Positions 63,967 through 64,000 of a stretch of 64,000 nucleotides of DNA are shown one piece after another. Both the position numbers and the translations under genes were made by a program. Every line of letters begins with the position of its first letter. Position 1 is the first letter of the stretch. This DNA is from CAWFPR01 sp963817635. Lineage in GTDB: Bacteria > Acidobacteriota > Vicinamibacteria > Vicinamibacterales > 2-12-FULL-66-21. The stretch lies in contig CAWFPR010000013.1 of the NCBI GenBank assembly GCA_963817635.1, positions 1-64,000 of the forward strand. The letters run 5' to 3'. The notes beneath the pieces are model-generated. The model was not told where the DNA came from. It searched no databases and was given only the letters and a program-made list of their open reading frames with translations.

Positions 63967-64000
63967 TAGAACCGCAGCGCGCCGCCGAAGTACAGCCCCT
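63966..64000 (-). CDS. Outer-membrane protein C-terminus (partial)
   Basis: The last 11 codons of a leftward gene read GLYFGGALRF and TAG. A final Phe after alternating hydrophobic residues is the usual end of an outer-membrane beta barrel and is recognised by BamA. Only this end is in the window, so the protein cannot be named. Confidence 0.55.
   Translation of the reverse strand, partial: GLYFGGALRF

Overview
The window reads as a chromosomal piece of a high-GC Gram-negative bacterium, most likely an Acidobacteriota member of the Vicinamibacteria type. The pointers are a VWFA-related secreted protein of the acidobacterial kind, three large PadR-linked orphan ABC permeases (the acidobacterial ADOP type), a PEP-CTERM protein, and outer-membrane export genes. 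This taxonomic call is inference from gene content. About 25 otherwise well conserved genes carry single-base frameshifts, often in short G or C runs. The sequence is therefore probably an error-prone long-read or metagenome assembly, and I annotate such genes as one locus with the break noted.

Region 1 (1-10 kb) is accessory DNA dense in toxin-antitoxin and defence-like genes: a Phd/PIN pair, a zeta-like ATPase with a small partner, a COG1373 ATPase, HipAB, an RHH/PIN pair, an AbiEi remnant and an HsdM scrap. An IS701-like transposase remnant and an isolated tRNA-Pro 3' end flanked by short direct repeats suggest an old integration site. A four-gene secreted module (CKWC redoxin, Cys-rich small protein, TPR protein, VWA protein) lies inside it.

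Region 2 (10-12.4 kb) is an ECF41-like sigma factor gene divergent from a VOC/DoxX/DUF1801 operon. The intergenic DNA holds two face-to-face copies of the ECF41-type promoter (TGTCACA-N16-CGTC), arranged with exact dyad symmetry.

Region 3 (12.4-36.3 kb) is an exopolysaccharide locus. A 16-gene leftward operon, mostly joined by 4-base start/stop overlaps, carries sugar transferase, Wza, Wzz, a degenerate CpsD, Wzx, glycosyltransferases, Wzy, a membrane protein, an SDR, a secreted glycoside hydrolase and rfbB-A-C-D for dTDP-rhamnose. A divergent rightward operon makes a CDP-glucose-derived, probably C-methyl-branched deoxysugar: two C-methyltransferases, an SDR, a flavoprotein, rfbF and rfbG. 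Both the leftward operon and a following PEP-CTERM gene (36.6-37.2 kb) have -24/-12 (sigma-54-like) promoter candidates, which fits the known link between EPS and PEP-CTERM regulation.

Region 4 (37.5-49.3 kb) holds two PadR/ADOP permease units, a third permease, a GNAT acetyltransferase and an ECF sigma/NrsF-type anti-sigma pair, with heptanucleotide tandem repeats in several gaps.

Region 5 (49.3-64 kb) is mostly housekeeping and envelope: an esterase, a 29-residue-repeat protein, rdgB, rph, a GerMN lipoprotein-like protein, AmiC, tmRNA (tag ANTQLALAA) with a clear promoter, a pentadecad coiled-coil protein, a soluble lytic transglycosylase, two large membrane proteins and the C-terminal end of an outer-membrane protein.
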